DNA of 64,000 bases from Algoriphagus sp. CAU 1675 (lineage in GTDB: Bacteria; Bacteroidota; Bacteroidia; Cytophagales; Cyclobacteriaceae), in assembly GCF_029222925.1 (NCBI RefSeq), contig NZ_JARHUI010000006.1, positions 186,001-250,000 of the forward strand, read 5' to 3'. Under the pieces are notes generated by a model. That model searched no databases, was not told where the DNA came from, and saw only the letters and a list, made by a program, of their open reading frames with translations. Positions 51,307-59,851 of this stretch are shown here, one piece after another. Both the position numbers and the translations under genes were made by a program. Each line of letters begins with the position of its first letter. Within the stretch, counting starts at the first letter, position 1.

Positions 51307-52710
51307 ATGCAGAAATCTATCATACAAAAAATCGTAGCTGAGACCAATGAATACGAACGGGAGCCTGTACCGGAAAACAAGCTGAAAGGAAGCAGGAGTT
51401 TTCTGGGAATGTATGCCGGTGAGCATACAGCCGGAACCGAATTTGTGATTGGCCCTTTGTTCGTTGCCCATGGAGTAAGTGCAGGGGATTTGATCTTTGG
51501 TTTGTTGATCGGGAATTTACTGGCAGTACTCAGTTGGGGGCTAATTACAGGGCCTATTGCCACCAAAAAAAGAATGACACTTTACTATCAATTGGAGCGG
51601 ATTTCAGGCAAGCAGGTGGTCAGATGGTACAATCTGGTCAATGCCCTGATGTTTTGTTTTTTGGCCGGCTCCATGATCGCAGTTTCTGCAACCGCCGTAG
51701 GGATTCCCTTTGATTTGGAAATGCCTACTTTACAGGATTGGATGCCTCGGACTTCCGGTTGGGTATTGACTGTTTTGTTGATGGGAGGGATTATTACGCT
51801 GGTGGCAATTCAGGGATACAATCAGGTAGCCCGATTTGCAAATGTTATGTCTCCCTGGATGATTTTGATTTTTTTGGCTGCCGGAATTACCGGCCTCAGC
51901 CAATTGGGGGTGACTTCCCTTGATGGCTTTATAGCCACTGCTAAGGAGGTGATCTGGACTGGAATACCTTTGGCCGGAATGTCAAAGTTTACCATCTGGC
52001 ATGTAATATTCTTTGCCTGGTTTTGTAACATGGCCATGCATATTGGGATGTCAGACCTAACCATTCTTCGTTATGCCAAGTCCTGGAAGTATGGGTTTTT
52101 CTCATTTGCCGGGGTTTATTTGGGACATTTCTTTGCTTGGATTGCCTCTGGAATCTTATACGCGGTATTTCTTCAGGCGGATTCTTCTTCTCAGGAATTT
52201 GCGCCCGGTGCCATTGCTTATCAAACCTTGGGAGTGGCAGGAGCGGTTTGTGTAGTGGTGGCTGGCTGGACTACAGCAAATCCTACCATTTACAGGGCTG
52301 GCCTGGCACTACAGGCAATTTTCCCAAAAGTCTCCACTTGGAAAATCACCGCGGTTGTGGGAGGAATTACAAGTTTGGCGGCTTGCTTCCCTGCTTTAGT
52401 TATGAAGCTTTTGGACTTTGTGGCCTTATATGGGCTTCTCTTGATGCCTATGGGTGCCGTGATTTTTGCTGATTTTTATTTTTCCCGGAAAATGGGTTTT
52501 CAAGAGGAACAGGCTCTCAATTCAGGAAGTGGTTTTAGTTTGCCAGCCTTCCTGAGTTGGATTTTGACACTGGGTTTCTGCCTATTTCTGAATTTGTATT
52601 ACGGGGTTGAAATCTTCTTCTTGGGCTTGCCGGGATGGTTTGTCGCCGTATTGATTTTTGTTGTCCTTTCCAGGATTAAATATCCTCTTTCAAAATTCCA
52701 AACTGTATGA
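51307..52710 (+). CDS. NCS1/cytosine-permease-like transporter in the rhamnose locus
   Basis: The 467-residue protein has about 12 membrane segments. Its N-terminus (MYAGEHTAGTEFVIGPLFVA, then GVSAGDLIFGLLIGNLLAVL) and GPIATKKRMTLYYQLERISG resemble NCS1 nucleobase:cation symporters. The central TIWHVIFFAWFCNMAMHIGM and AGWTTANPTIYRAGLALQAI also fit. Classical NCS1 substrates are purines, pyrimidines or hydantoins. It heads the operon encoding rhamnose isomerase and no other sugar transporter is present, so it is a candidate rhamnose importer. That is inference. Confidence 0.85.
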   Translation: MQKSIIQKIVAETNEYEREPVPENKLKGSRSFLGMYAGEHTAGTEFVIGPLFVAHGVSAGDLIFGLLIGNLLAVLSWGLITGPIATKKRMTLYYQLERISGKQVVRWYNLVNALMFCFLAGSMIAVSATAVGIPFDLEMPTLQDWMPRTSGWVLTVLLMGGIITLVAIQGYNQVARFANVMSPWMILIFLAAGITGLSQLGVTSLDGFIATAKEVIWTGIPLAGMSKFTIWHVIFFAWFCNMAMHIGMSDLTILRYAKSWKYGFFSFAGVYLGHFFAWIASGILYAVFLQADSSSQEFAPGAIAYQTLGVAGAVCVVVAGWTTANPTIYRAGLALQAIFPKVSTWKITAVVGGITSLAACFPALVMKLLDFVALYGLLLMPMGAVIFADFYFSRKMGFQEEQALNSGSGFSLPAFLSWILTLGFCLFLNLYYGVEIFFLGLPGWFVAVLIFVVLSRIKYPLSKFQTV

Positions 52711-52886
52711 AAACGCTACTTAAAATTGGCTCTTACCTAGGCTTGGTGCTTACCATTTGTCCTTCCGTCTTTTACTTTTTAGGGAAGATGGAGCTATCCT
52801 CCTGTCATTTGTTTATGGCGATTGGGATGGGCTTATGGTTTGTCACCGCTCCTTTTTGGATCAATTCCAAAACCGAAAAATCTTAA
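52707..52886 (+). CDS. Small two-helix membrane protein in the rhamnose operon
   Basis: The 59-residue frame starts ATG 52707, overlapping the permease stop as ATGA. It ends 10 nt before rhaI. Two hydrophobic segments, IGSYLGLVLTICPSVFYFL and LFMAIGMGLWFVTAPFWI, are joined by a short loop with Cys/His. Perfect coupling on both sides argues that it is real. It may be a subunit or stabiliser of the permease. No family is recognised with certainty. Confidence 0.72.
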   Translation: MKTLLKIGSYLGLVLTICPSVFYFLGKMELSSCHLFMAIGMGLWFVTAPFWINSKTEKS

Positions 52887-52896
52887 ATCTGGAATT

Positions 52897-54174
52897 ATGA
52901 AAATTAGTCAAGCTCAACTTGAGTCTTTTATTACTATAGATCCCCAGCATTCCAAGTCTTGGGACCGGCTTTCAGATCAACTGAATTGGGAAGGGAAAGA
53001 CGTAGAGGTACTGATTGCCAAAATACAGCAATTTCAAATAGCTGTGCCCAGTTGGGCATTGGGTGCTGGAGGTACCCGTTTTGGAAGATTTTCAATTGGT
53101 GGAGAGCCCAGAAATCTGGATGAGAAGCTGGAAGATATCGGATTGTTGGCACAATTGACCAAGAAGACTGATGCGGTATCTCTTCATATCCCTTGGGATA
53201 TTCCTGAGGATCCGAAAGCCATTAAGCAAAAGGCCTCCGAGCTCGGGATTGGTTTCGATGCCATGAACAGCAATACTTTTCAGGATTATGGTCAGGAATT
53301 GAGCTATAAGTTTGGTTCGCTTAGCAATGCTGATCCAAGTGTCCGAAGACAAGCAGTTGAACATAATCTTCATGTAATTGAAATCGGAAAAAGTTTGGGA
53401 AGTAAGGGTTTGACAGTCTGGTTGGCGGATGGAAGTAATTTTCCAGGTCAGGCCAACATCAGAAAGGCCTTGGATTGGACTGGTCAATCCCTCAAGGAAA
53501 TTTATTCCGGGTTGCCAAGTGATTGGAAACTCCTTTTAGAATACAAACCATACGAACCTAACTTTTACCATACAGTGATTCCGGATTGGGGTACTTCAGC
53601 CCTGCTTTGCCGGGAATTGGGAGAGCAGGCAAAAGTATTGGTGGATTTGGGACATCACCTTCCGAATACCAATATTGAGCAAATCGTCGCTACTCTGATG
53701 TATCAAAACATGCTGGCAGGTTTTCACTTCAATGACAGCAAATATGGGGATGATGACCTGAGTACAGGAAGTGTTAAACCTTATCAGCTTTTTCTGATTT
53801 TCAACGAGCTGATTGGAGGAAGTGAAGACGGGGTTCAATCCTGGGAAAGCATCTCCTGGATGATCGATGCAAGCCACAATACCAAAGATCCTCTGGAAGA
53901 TCTGATTCAAGCCTTGGAAGCTATTGCGGTCAGCTATGCAAAGGCATTGCTTATTGACAGAATAAAACTTCATGAATGTCAAATGGGAGGGGATTTGGTC
54001 GGAGCGCAAGAGGTTTTGCAGGAAGCATTTTTAACCGATGTAAGACCCTTGGTAAGAGAAGCTAGGTTAAGATCCGGAGGAGTGTTATCCCCTTTGGAAG
54101 CTTTCCGAAAGCTAAATATCCGTGAAAAACTGGTGTCTGAACGTGGGAGATCAGCCCAAGCTACCGGTTTATAA
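52897..54174 (+). CDS. rhaI: L-rhamnose isomerase (RhaI type)
   Basis: ATG 52897 (MKISQAQLESF) gives 425 residues, close to the Pseudomonas stutzeri-type L-rhamnose isomerases rather than E. coli RhaA. TIM-barrel motifs include WALGAGGTRFGRFSIGGEPR, SLHIPWDIPEDP, IGFDAMNSNTFQ, LLEYKPYEPNFYHTVIPDWG and the metal-site blocks VLVDLGHHLPNTN and GFHFNDSKYGDDD. It converts L-rhamnose to L-rhamnulose. A longer reading from 52822 would overlap the small membrane gene and is rejected. Confidence 0.93.
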   Translation: MKISQAQLESFITIDPQHSKSWDRLSDQLNWEGKDVEVLIAKIQQFQIAVPSWALGAGGTRFGRFSIGGEPRNLDEKLEDIGLLAQLTKKTDAVSLHIPWDIPEDPKAIKQKASELGIGFDAMNSNTFQDYGQELSYKFGSLSNADPSVRRQAVEHNLHVIEIGKSLGSKGLTVWLADGSNFPGQANIRKALDWTGQSLKEIYSGLPSDWKLLLEYKPYEPNFYHTVIPDWGTSALLCRELGEQAKVLVDLGHHLPNTNIEQIVATLMYQNMLAGFHFNDSKYGDDDLSTGSVKPYQLFLIFNELIGGSEDGVQSWESISWMIDASHNTKDPLEDLIQALEAIAVSYAKALLIDRIKLHECQMGGDLVGAQEVLQEAFLTDVRPLVREARLRSGGVLSPLEAFRKLNIREKLVSERGRSAQATGL

Positions 54175-54264
54175 ATTTTGTTTTTCCCAAAAATCAGGGT
54201 CTTGTTTCCTGATTTTGGGGAATTTTATGAAATTGAAGTGATCACCCAATTGACCCAAATCCCC

Positions 54265-55272
54265 ATGAAAAAGAATCTGATATCATTGCTGGCCTTTGGA
54301 ATAGTGGCCTGTTCTTCGCCAAAGGTTAATGAGGAGCTCCCACCCTTTGGCTTTACGGGCTCCATAGAAAGGTTGGATCCCGCTTTGAATAGCCTTATTC
54401 CCGAAGGGTCAAAAATTGAGGTATTGGCTTCCGGTTTTGAGTGGGCTGAAGGACCTCTTTGGTTGGAAGAGGAGCAAGCCTTGCTGTTTACCGATGTACC
54501 TGCAAATAAGGTATGGAAATGGACAGAATCAGATAGTTTGAGTCTTTATCTGGAGCCCTCTGGATATTTGGGAGAAAGAAGCGATAAGCGTGAGCCTGGA
54601 GCTAATGGACTTGCATTGGATTTGAACGGAAACCTAATTCTCTGTCAGCATGGAGAGCGTCAGGTAGCCCGGATGAACTCTTCTTTGCAGAATCCAAAAG
54701 CTGAATTTGAAATCTTGGTTGGGGAATATGAAGGGAAGAAATTCAACAGCCCCAATGATCTTGTTTTCAACACCAAAGGGGAGCTTTATTTCACAGATCC
54801 TCCTTATGGGCTGGATGAGTGGGATGAGAAAGAATTGGATTTTCAGGGAGTTTACAAGATAGGTCTGGACGGGAGTCTGAGCCTTCAGATTGACAGTTTG
54901 AGCAGGCCCAACGGAATAGGGCTCAGCCCGGATGAGCGCACGCTATACATTGGTCAATCCGATCCCGAGAAGGCGAGATACTATGCCTTTGACTTGGACG
55001 ATAATGGGAATGTGATTTCAGGGAGGATACTTCTGGATGTGACAAATTTGGTGGGTGGGGAAAATAAAGGCTTGCCGGATGGTTTAAAGGTGGATCAAGC
55101 GGGTAATTTATTTGCGACAGGACCCGGTGGTGTATTGGTGATCAGTCCAGAGGGAAAACATTTAGGAACTATCAGAACCGGAGAAGGGACCGCAAATTGT
55201 GCCTTCGATAAGGAGGAAAAATATCTCTACATGACGGCTGACATGTATTTGATGCGTTTGGCTCTGAAATAA
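54265..55272 (+). CDS. SMP-30/gluconolactonase-family lipoprotein
   Basis: ATG 54265 gives a 335-residue lipoprotein (KNLISLLAFGIVACS). The SMP-30 propeller has FEWAEGPLWLEEEQALLFTD (metal Glu), REPGANGLALDLNGNLILCQ, NSPNDLVFNTKGELYFTDPP and DGLKVDQAGNLFATGPGGVL. The family hydrolyses aldonolactones in the periplasm. As the last gene of the rhamnose plus-strand operon it might act on a rhamnonolactone or a host-derived lactone, but the main pathway does not need it. Confidence 0.88.
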   Translation: MKKNLISLLAFGIVACSSPKVNEELPPFGFTGSIERLDPALNSLIPEGSKIEVLASGFEWAEGPLWLEEEQALLFTDVPANKVWKWTESDSLSLYLEPSGYLGERSDKREPGANGLALDLNGNLILCQHGERQVARMNSSLQNPKAEFEILVGEYEGKKFNSPNDLVFNTKGELYFTDPPYGLDEWDEKELDFQGVYKIGLDGSLSLQIDSLSRPNGIGLSPDERTLYIGQSDPEKARYYAFDLDDNGNVISGRILLDVTNLVGGENKGLPDGLKVDQAGNLFATGPGGVLVISPEGKHLGTIRTGEGTANCAFDKEEKYLYMTADMYLMRLALK

Positions 55273-55279
55273 AGCGGGA

Positions 55280-55831
55280 TTATCTCCAATCCCAAGCCAC
55301 GATTGCCCAGTTTTCGTATTCATCCTTAAAAGTGTGAATGATTTCGAACCCTACTTTTTCATGGGCTTTTAAGGACCGGGTGTTTGACAGGGAAATTTCC
55401 GTGATGGCAAATTCATATTGATCTTCAAAGGCCTTTCGGTACGCCTGATAGCAGGAATAAAAAAGCCCTTTTCCCCGATGGCTCTTTCCCACACAGACTT
55501 GGCCAACGGTCATGTAATTGAAATCAGAGACTTTTTTGCCTTTATAGGCTACTTGGTCAAACTGCTCAAACATAGGAATTAACATGGGGACATCTTCTTT
55601 GGATTCCTTGGTCATCGCTAATACATAAGCCACCACTTGATCTGCATCCTTTGCAATAATATGGCCTCCCAGGTCATTAAGCTTTTTTAGGATTGCCAGA
55701 TCATGCTCCACCCGGACAAAGCCCTGATCTTTTTGCTCTTCAAGACTGATGTTTTGTAACAGGTTTTTCTGTTGTAAGTCCAGGATTCCTTTCAAATCGG
55801 AAATGCTGCTAGCCTGAATGATTGATGCCAT
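55280..55831 (-). CDS. GNAT-family N-acetyltransferase
   Basis: The 183-residue protein has the GNAT core VAYVLAMTKESKEDVP, the acetyl-CoA loop VGKSHRGKGLFYSCYQAY (R-G-K-G) and a late ITEISLSNTRSLKAHEKVGF with HTFKDEYENWAIVAWDW. The wording resembles the bacterial GNATs that act on amino acids or free amines. The substrate is unknown. It is convergent with the SMP-30 gene and 57 nt downstream of the MscS gene start region. Confidence 0.85.
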   Translation of the reverse strand: MASIIQASSISDLKGILDLQQKNLLQNISLEEQKDQGFVRVEHDLAILKKLNDLGGHIIAKDADQVVAYVLAMTKESKEDVPMLIPMFEQFDQVAYKGKKVSDFNYMTVGQVCVGKSHRGKGLFYSCYQAYRKAFEDQYEFAITEISLSNTRSLKAHEKVGFEIIHTFKDEYENWAIVAWDWR

Positions 55832-55888
55832 TTTTGTGGTTTGGGAGATTAATTTGGCACGGATATATTTTGGGTATTTTGGTAATTA

Positions 55889-57559
55889 TTATCCTTTTGG
55901 AAGGTAGGTGGGAGGAATGGTGATCTGGTTTCCGTCTCTTTCTGCTCGATAGTGGGGAGACATGATTTCCACCCCAGCCTCATTGAATGCATCCTGAATA
56001 GCCGCATGGAGTTCAGAATAAATTAGGGATGCTTTTTCCGGATTTTTGGTATAGGCGTTGATTTGGTAACTGACATAAAAGTCATCCAAACTGGTTTGCA
56101 GTACATAAGGTTTTGGCTCTTTGAGGAGAAGATTGACTTTCGATGCGGCTTTGATCAAAAGCTCGTGCACCTGTCTCCAAGGTATATCGTATCCAATGGT
56201 GACGGTACTATGTAAGATCAGTCCAGGACCATTTGCCTCTACAGAATAATTAATGGTTTTTCCATTTAGAATTGCAGAATTGGGGATGGTGACTTCTTCG
56301 TTTTTGATAGTTCGAACGCGAGTGACCAACATGGTTTTTTCCACTACATCCCCAGTGGTGTCTCCTATGGTTACCCGATCTCCCAGTTTAAAAGCCCTCA
56401 TGTATATTATCACCAATCCAGCAATGATATTACTGATTGCTGAAGAAGAGCCTAGGGAGATCAAAAGCCCCAAGAATACGCTGACTCCCTGAAATGCAGG
56501 GGAGTCAGAGCCGGGCAGGTATGGAAAAATTACGATAAAGGAAAAGGCATAGAGAATTACTTTCAGTAGATTGAAGGTAGGTCTCGCCCAATCCGGATAA
56601 AACCCCGGAATATGGAGGTTTTCCTGTTCGATTTCAACACAAATAAAATTGATGAACTCTCTTACATAATAAGTGATCGTTACCACGATCAAAATCATAA
56701 AAAGCTCTGGGATATATCCGAAGAAGGAATTTAATATGGACTTGACCGGATTGGTTATGTAGCCAAGAAGTGTGTGGGCTATTCCTTTTGTTGAAGGAAA
56801 AATGCTGAACATGATCGGCAATGCAAGATACAGGAGGATGATGATGATCAAGACCTTCACAAAATTGAAAAGGGATTTTAACAGTCTTTCCTCTTTTTCA
56901 GCCGAAAGCAATTCAAAGTTTTTTATACTGATTCCATGGAAAAATCTGTGCCATCTACTTAGGCTGTAATCAATCAATTTGTTGAGTCCATTGTTGATCA
57001 GTCGAACCAGAATAATTACCAAAACAAAAACCCCTATTAGGATTCCTGTCCTTGTCAATTGTTGGGTGAAAGTACGCTGCTCGTTCTTTTGTGCATAGGC
57101 GGATTTAATGGCTTTCAGATATTCTGAGGCTAACTCCAGTTCCCCTTTTTCAGCTGCTATTGCATCCTCAAGGGTCACGCTGCCCAAGGCTAATTCCGAA
57201 TGGAAAATCTCATAGCCATGATCTGATTTTTTTATTTTGAGCGAAGTCGTGTCGAATTCGTTTTTCTCCAGAAGTTGATTGAGTTTTGAACTGAAAATTT
57301 GTGCCCGATCAGCAGGGGAAAATGCTCCTATTTGTTCACTGATCATGAAAAGTGTGTCATTCAAAAATACAACTGGCGATTTTTCAGGAAAAGAAACCCT
57401 ATCTATAGACTGCTCCTGGCCAAAAGTGTTCTGATGGCCCAGAAAACAGAAAAGAACCAAGCTTATTTTCAGAATAAAATTTAACAGTACCCGATAGTGC
57501 TTTTGGGAAAAAGGATTGAAATTTTGAAGAGTTAGAACGGAAATTTCAGAAACAGGCAT
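55889..57559 (-). CDS. MscS-family mechanosensitive channel
   Basis: The 556-residue protein begins with a hydrophobic leader ending near NTFGQEQ. About 120 periplasmic residues follow, then several membrane helices (about 165-390). The conserved channel domain (about 370-540) includes GLLISLGSSSAISNIIAGLV, MRAFKLGDRVTIGDTTGDVV and RTIKNEEVTIPNSAI. It opens on membrane tension to protect against osmotic shock. Its length puts it among the larger MscS relatives with an extra N-terminal membrane block. Confidence 0.92.
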   Translation of the reverse strand: MPVSEISVLTLQNFNPFSQKHYRVLLNFILKISLVLFCFLGHQNTFGQEQSIDRVSFPEKSPVVFLNDTLFMISEQIGAFSPADRAQIFSSKLNQLLEKNEFDTTSLKIKKSDHGYEIFHSELALGSVTLEDAIAAEKGELELASEYLKAIKSAYAQKNEQRTFTQQLTRTGILIGVFVLVIILVRLINNGLNKLIDYSLSRWHRFFHGISIKNFELLSAEKEERLLKSLFNFVKVLIIIILLYLALPIMFSIFPSTKGIAHTLLGYITNPVKSILNSFFGYIPELFMILIVVTITYYVREFINFICVEIEQENLHIPGFYPDWARPTFNLLKVILYAFSFIVIFPYLPGSDSPAFQGVSVFLGLLISLGSSSAISNIIAGLVIIYMRAFKLGDRVTIGDTTGDVVEKTMLVTRVRTIKNEEVTIPNSAILNGKTINYSVEANGPGLILHSTVTIGYDIPWRQVHELLIKAASKVNLLLKEPKPYVLQTSLDDFYVSYQINAYTKNPEKASLIYSELHAAIQDAFNEAGVEIMSPHYRAERDGNQITIPPTYLPKG

Positions 57560-58184
57560 AATTAAGGTTCGGGAACAGAAATTGAAATTACTAAAATTCC
57601 CCAGATCTGATAATTGGGAAAACGATTTTGGGAAGATGGTTATTTCTTAACAAAAGCCTATAATTGTTAGAAGTTCACTGTGTCGGATTTTTTAAAAAGG
57701 ATTTCTTGAATTTTTGTTGATAAAATGTTCACAAACCATTGATTTTTTGTTTATAACCTGTGTTTTTATCAGTCGATTTTGTGGGAAAAAATCAGTAAAA
57801 ATAACCTGCTCAAAATTTGCAAAAAAGCCATGATTTAGCCAACTTTATACATACCAAGTAAGAGATAAAAGGCCGGAAATAAGCTTCCGGACTAAGGTTG
57901 AAAAATTGATGATAAACTATGAAGGGTTCGGCATCTTAGTATGCTTATCTGAGACGGGTTAATCCGCAGAAGTAGTATTTTCTATAGCTCTTAATTGAAA
58001 TATTAAAGAGTGAGATTTTAAGACCTAAGGTTATGATTCCGGGAAACTGGATGATAGTCACAATAACTGTAGCTTGGCATGGTTTGAGGACTACGATTTT
58101 CAAGTCATGAAGAGGGAAAAATTCTAAGGAATTTCTTCCCTCTTTCTGTTTTAGGGCTATCCTGACTGGGATAAATTTTTACAT
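57560..58184. other. 625-bp gene-free region, possible RNA gene
   Basis: No frame longer than about 20 codons looks coding. The region is AT-rich up to about 57850. It then contains a GC-richer hairpin (GGCCGGAAATAAGCTTCCGG at 57871-57890), two copies of CTAAGGTT (57892 and 58025 regions) and a strong plus-strand terminator at 58111-58146. This could be a stable non-coding RNA of about 250-290 nt or the untranslated leader of the following sulfatase. I do not recognise an RNA family. Confidence 0.35.
58111..58146 (+). terminator. Strong hairpin before the sulfatase gene
   Basis: AGAGGGAAAAATTC (58111-58124) pairs with GAATTTCTTCCCTCT (58129-58143) with one bulge, followed by a T-rich TTCTGTTTT. 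It would end a transcript from the gene-free region to its left. Confidence 0.7.
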
Positions 58185-58190
58185 TTGAAT

Positions 58191-59663
58191 ATGAAGCATT
58201 TATCCTTGTTCCCCTTTTTTCTTGTAATCTGCTTTTTGAATCTTCTGGCTTCCTGTTCAACTCCACCCAAGACTGAAGAAGAATTCTCCAATCCGAATAT
58301 TGTATTTATCCTTGCCGATGACTTGGGATATGGCGATTTGGGTTTTCTTGGACAGCAGTATATAGAAACCCCCAACCTTGATCACTTGGCTAAAGAAGGG
58401 ATGTTTTTCAGCAATCATTACGCTGGAGCTCCGGTTTGTGCGCCTTCGAGGTCGGCTTTCATCACCGGGCTCCATACGGGTCATACACCTGTTCGAGGGA
58501 ATTTTGAAGTTCAACCAGAAGGTCAGTATCCTCTACCGGACACTCTTCAAAACCTAAGTAAAATCCTGAAAGATGCAGGCTATGTGACAGGTGCTTTTGG
58601 AAAGTGGGGGCTTGGCTTTGTCGGTACATCAGGTGATCCAATTCGACAAGGATTTGATCAGTTTTTTGGATACAACTGTCAGCGCTATGCACATCGCTAC
58701 TATCCGGCATACCTTTGGGATAATCAGGAAAAAATAAATCTACCGGGAAATGGCTGGACAGAGAAATCAACTTATGCTCCGGACATGATTCAGGAAAAAA
58801 CTCTGGCTTTTATTGAGGAAAACCAAAATGCCCCATTTTTTCTTTTTATGCCCATAGTGATGCCTCATGCAGAATTGGCAGCCCCGGATGATGAGCTGAT
58901 GAAGAAGTATAGGGTAAAATTTGGAGAAGAAATCCCTCATATTGGCGGGAAGGGCTCGGATTATGGGGATGATATGGTGATACCTGCCTATCAGTCCCAA
59001 GCTTATCCACATGCGACATTTGCCGCCATGGTTGAGCGGATTGACCAATATGTTGGAGCTGTAATGGACAAGCTAGAGGAATTAGGTCTTGAGGAAAATA
59101 CCATCGTCATATTTACCTCGGATAATGGAGCACATCAGGAAGGTGGTGCTGACCCGGATTTCTTTGATAGCAATGCTTCTTTCAGAGGATATAAAAGGGA
59201 TTTGTACGAGGGAGGGATCCGAGTGCCTTTGATTGTGAAATGGCCGGGAAAGGTACAGGCAGGGAGTCATTCAGAGCATCCTTCTGCATTCTGGGATTGG
59301 TTGCCAACTTTTGCAGAAATTACAGGATCAGAAGTTCCAGAGGGGATAGATGGGATTTCATTTTTACCCACCCTGCTTGGAAATGAAAATCAATCCAAGC
59401 ACGATTTCCTGTATTGGGAATTTCATGAATTGGGAGGAAGGCAAGCCGTCCTTAAAGATGGATGGAAGTTGGTCAAGCTAAATGTTAAAGACCCGGAGAA
59501 AACTCAAATTGAGTTATTTAATCTAAATGAGGATGTGTCTGAAAGCACGGATCTTTCGGGCAAATTCCCAGAAAGAGTAAAGGAGCTTGAGGCCTTGATA
59601 AATCAGGCTCACCAACCTAACCCCGTCTTCAGGCTCTTTTCATCCGAAGGTTCGGATCAATGA
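58191..59663 (+). CDS. S1-family sulfatase, lipoprotein
   Basis: ATG 58191 (a TTG at 58185 would add two residues) gives 490 residues with a lipobox (FLNLLASC). The formylglycine motif CxPxR is present as VCAPSRSAFITGLHTGH. Metal-site blocks ILADDLGYGDLGFLG and IVIFTSDNGAHQEGGADPDF are complete. GAFGKWGLGFVGTSGDP also fits. It needs maturation by a formylglycine-generating enzyme, absent from this window. The substrate is probably a sulfated polysaccharide. Confidence 0.93.
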   Translation: MKHLSLFPFFLVICFLNLLASCSTPPKTEEEFSNPNIVFILADDLGYGDLGFLGQQYIETPNLDHLAKEGMFFSNHYAGAPVCAPSRSAFITGLHTGHTPVRGNFEVQPEGQYPLPDTLQNLSKILKDAGYVTGAFGKWGLGFVGTSGDPIRQGFDQFFGYNCQRYAHRYYPAYLWDNQEKINLPGNGWTEKSTYAPDMIQEKTLAFIEENQNAPFFLFMPIVMPHAELAAPDDELMKKYRVKFGEEIPHIGGKGSDYGDDMVIPAYQSQAYPHATFAAMVERIDQYVGAVMDKLEELGLEENTIVIFTSDNGAHQEGGADPDFFDSNASFRGYKRDLYEGGIRVPLIVKWPGKVQAGSHSEHPSAFWDWLPTFAEITGSEVPEGIDGISFLPTLLGNENQSKHDFLYWEFHELGGRQAVLKDGWKLVKLNVKDPEKTQIELFNLNEDVSESTDLSGKFPERVKELEALINQAHQPNPVFRLFSSEGSDQ

Positions 59664-59851
59664 AAAGCTGGGTTAGGTTGTTAAATAAGTCTTTAAATCT
59701 GTAAAATCACCTAAGGCATCGAGGTTTTTGGTGAATCCTTTCCATTTGACCAGCTCAAAGCAAATTCCTACCTTTTGTAATTAAAGACTGGTAGAAAGAA
59801 AGGGTTTTTATTTCTTTCTGTCAGATTTCAAAAACTCAAAATCACCACACC

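Noticed and set aside
57909-57962. 17-codon peptide in the gene-free region
   Set aside because: Too short, with no coding signal beyond a start and a stop.
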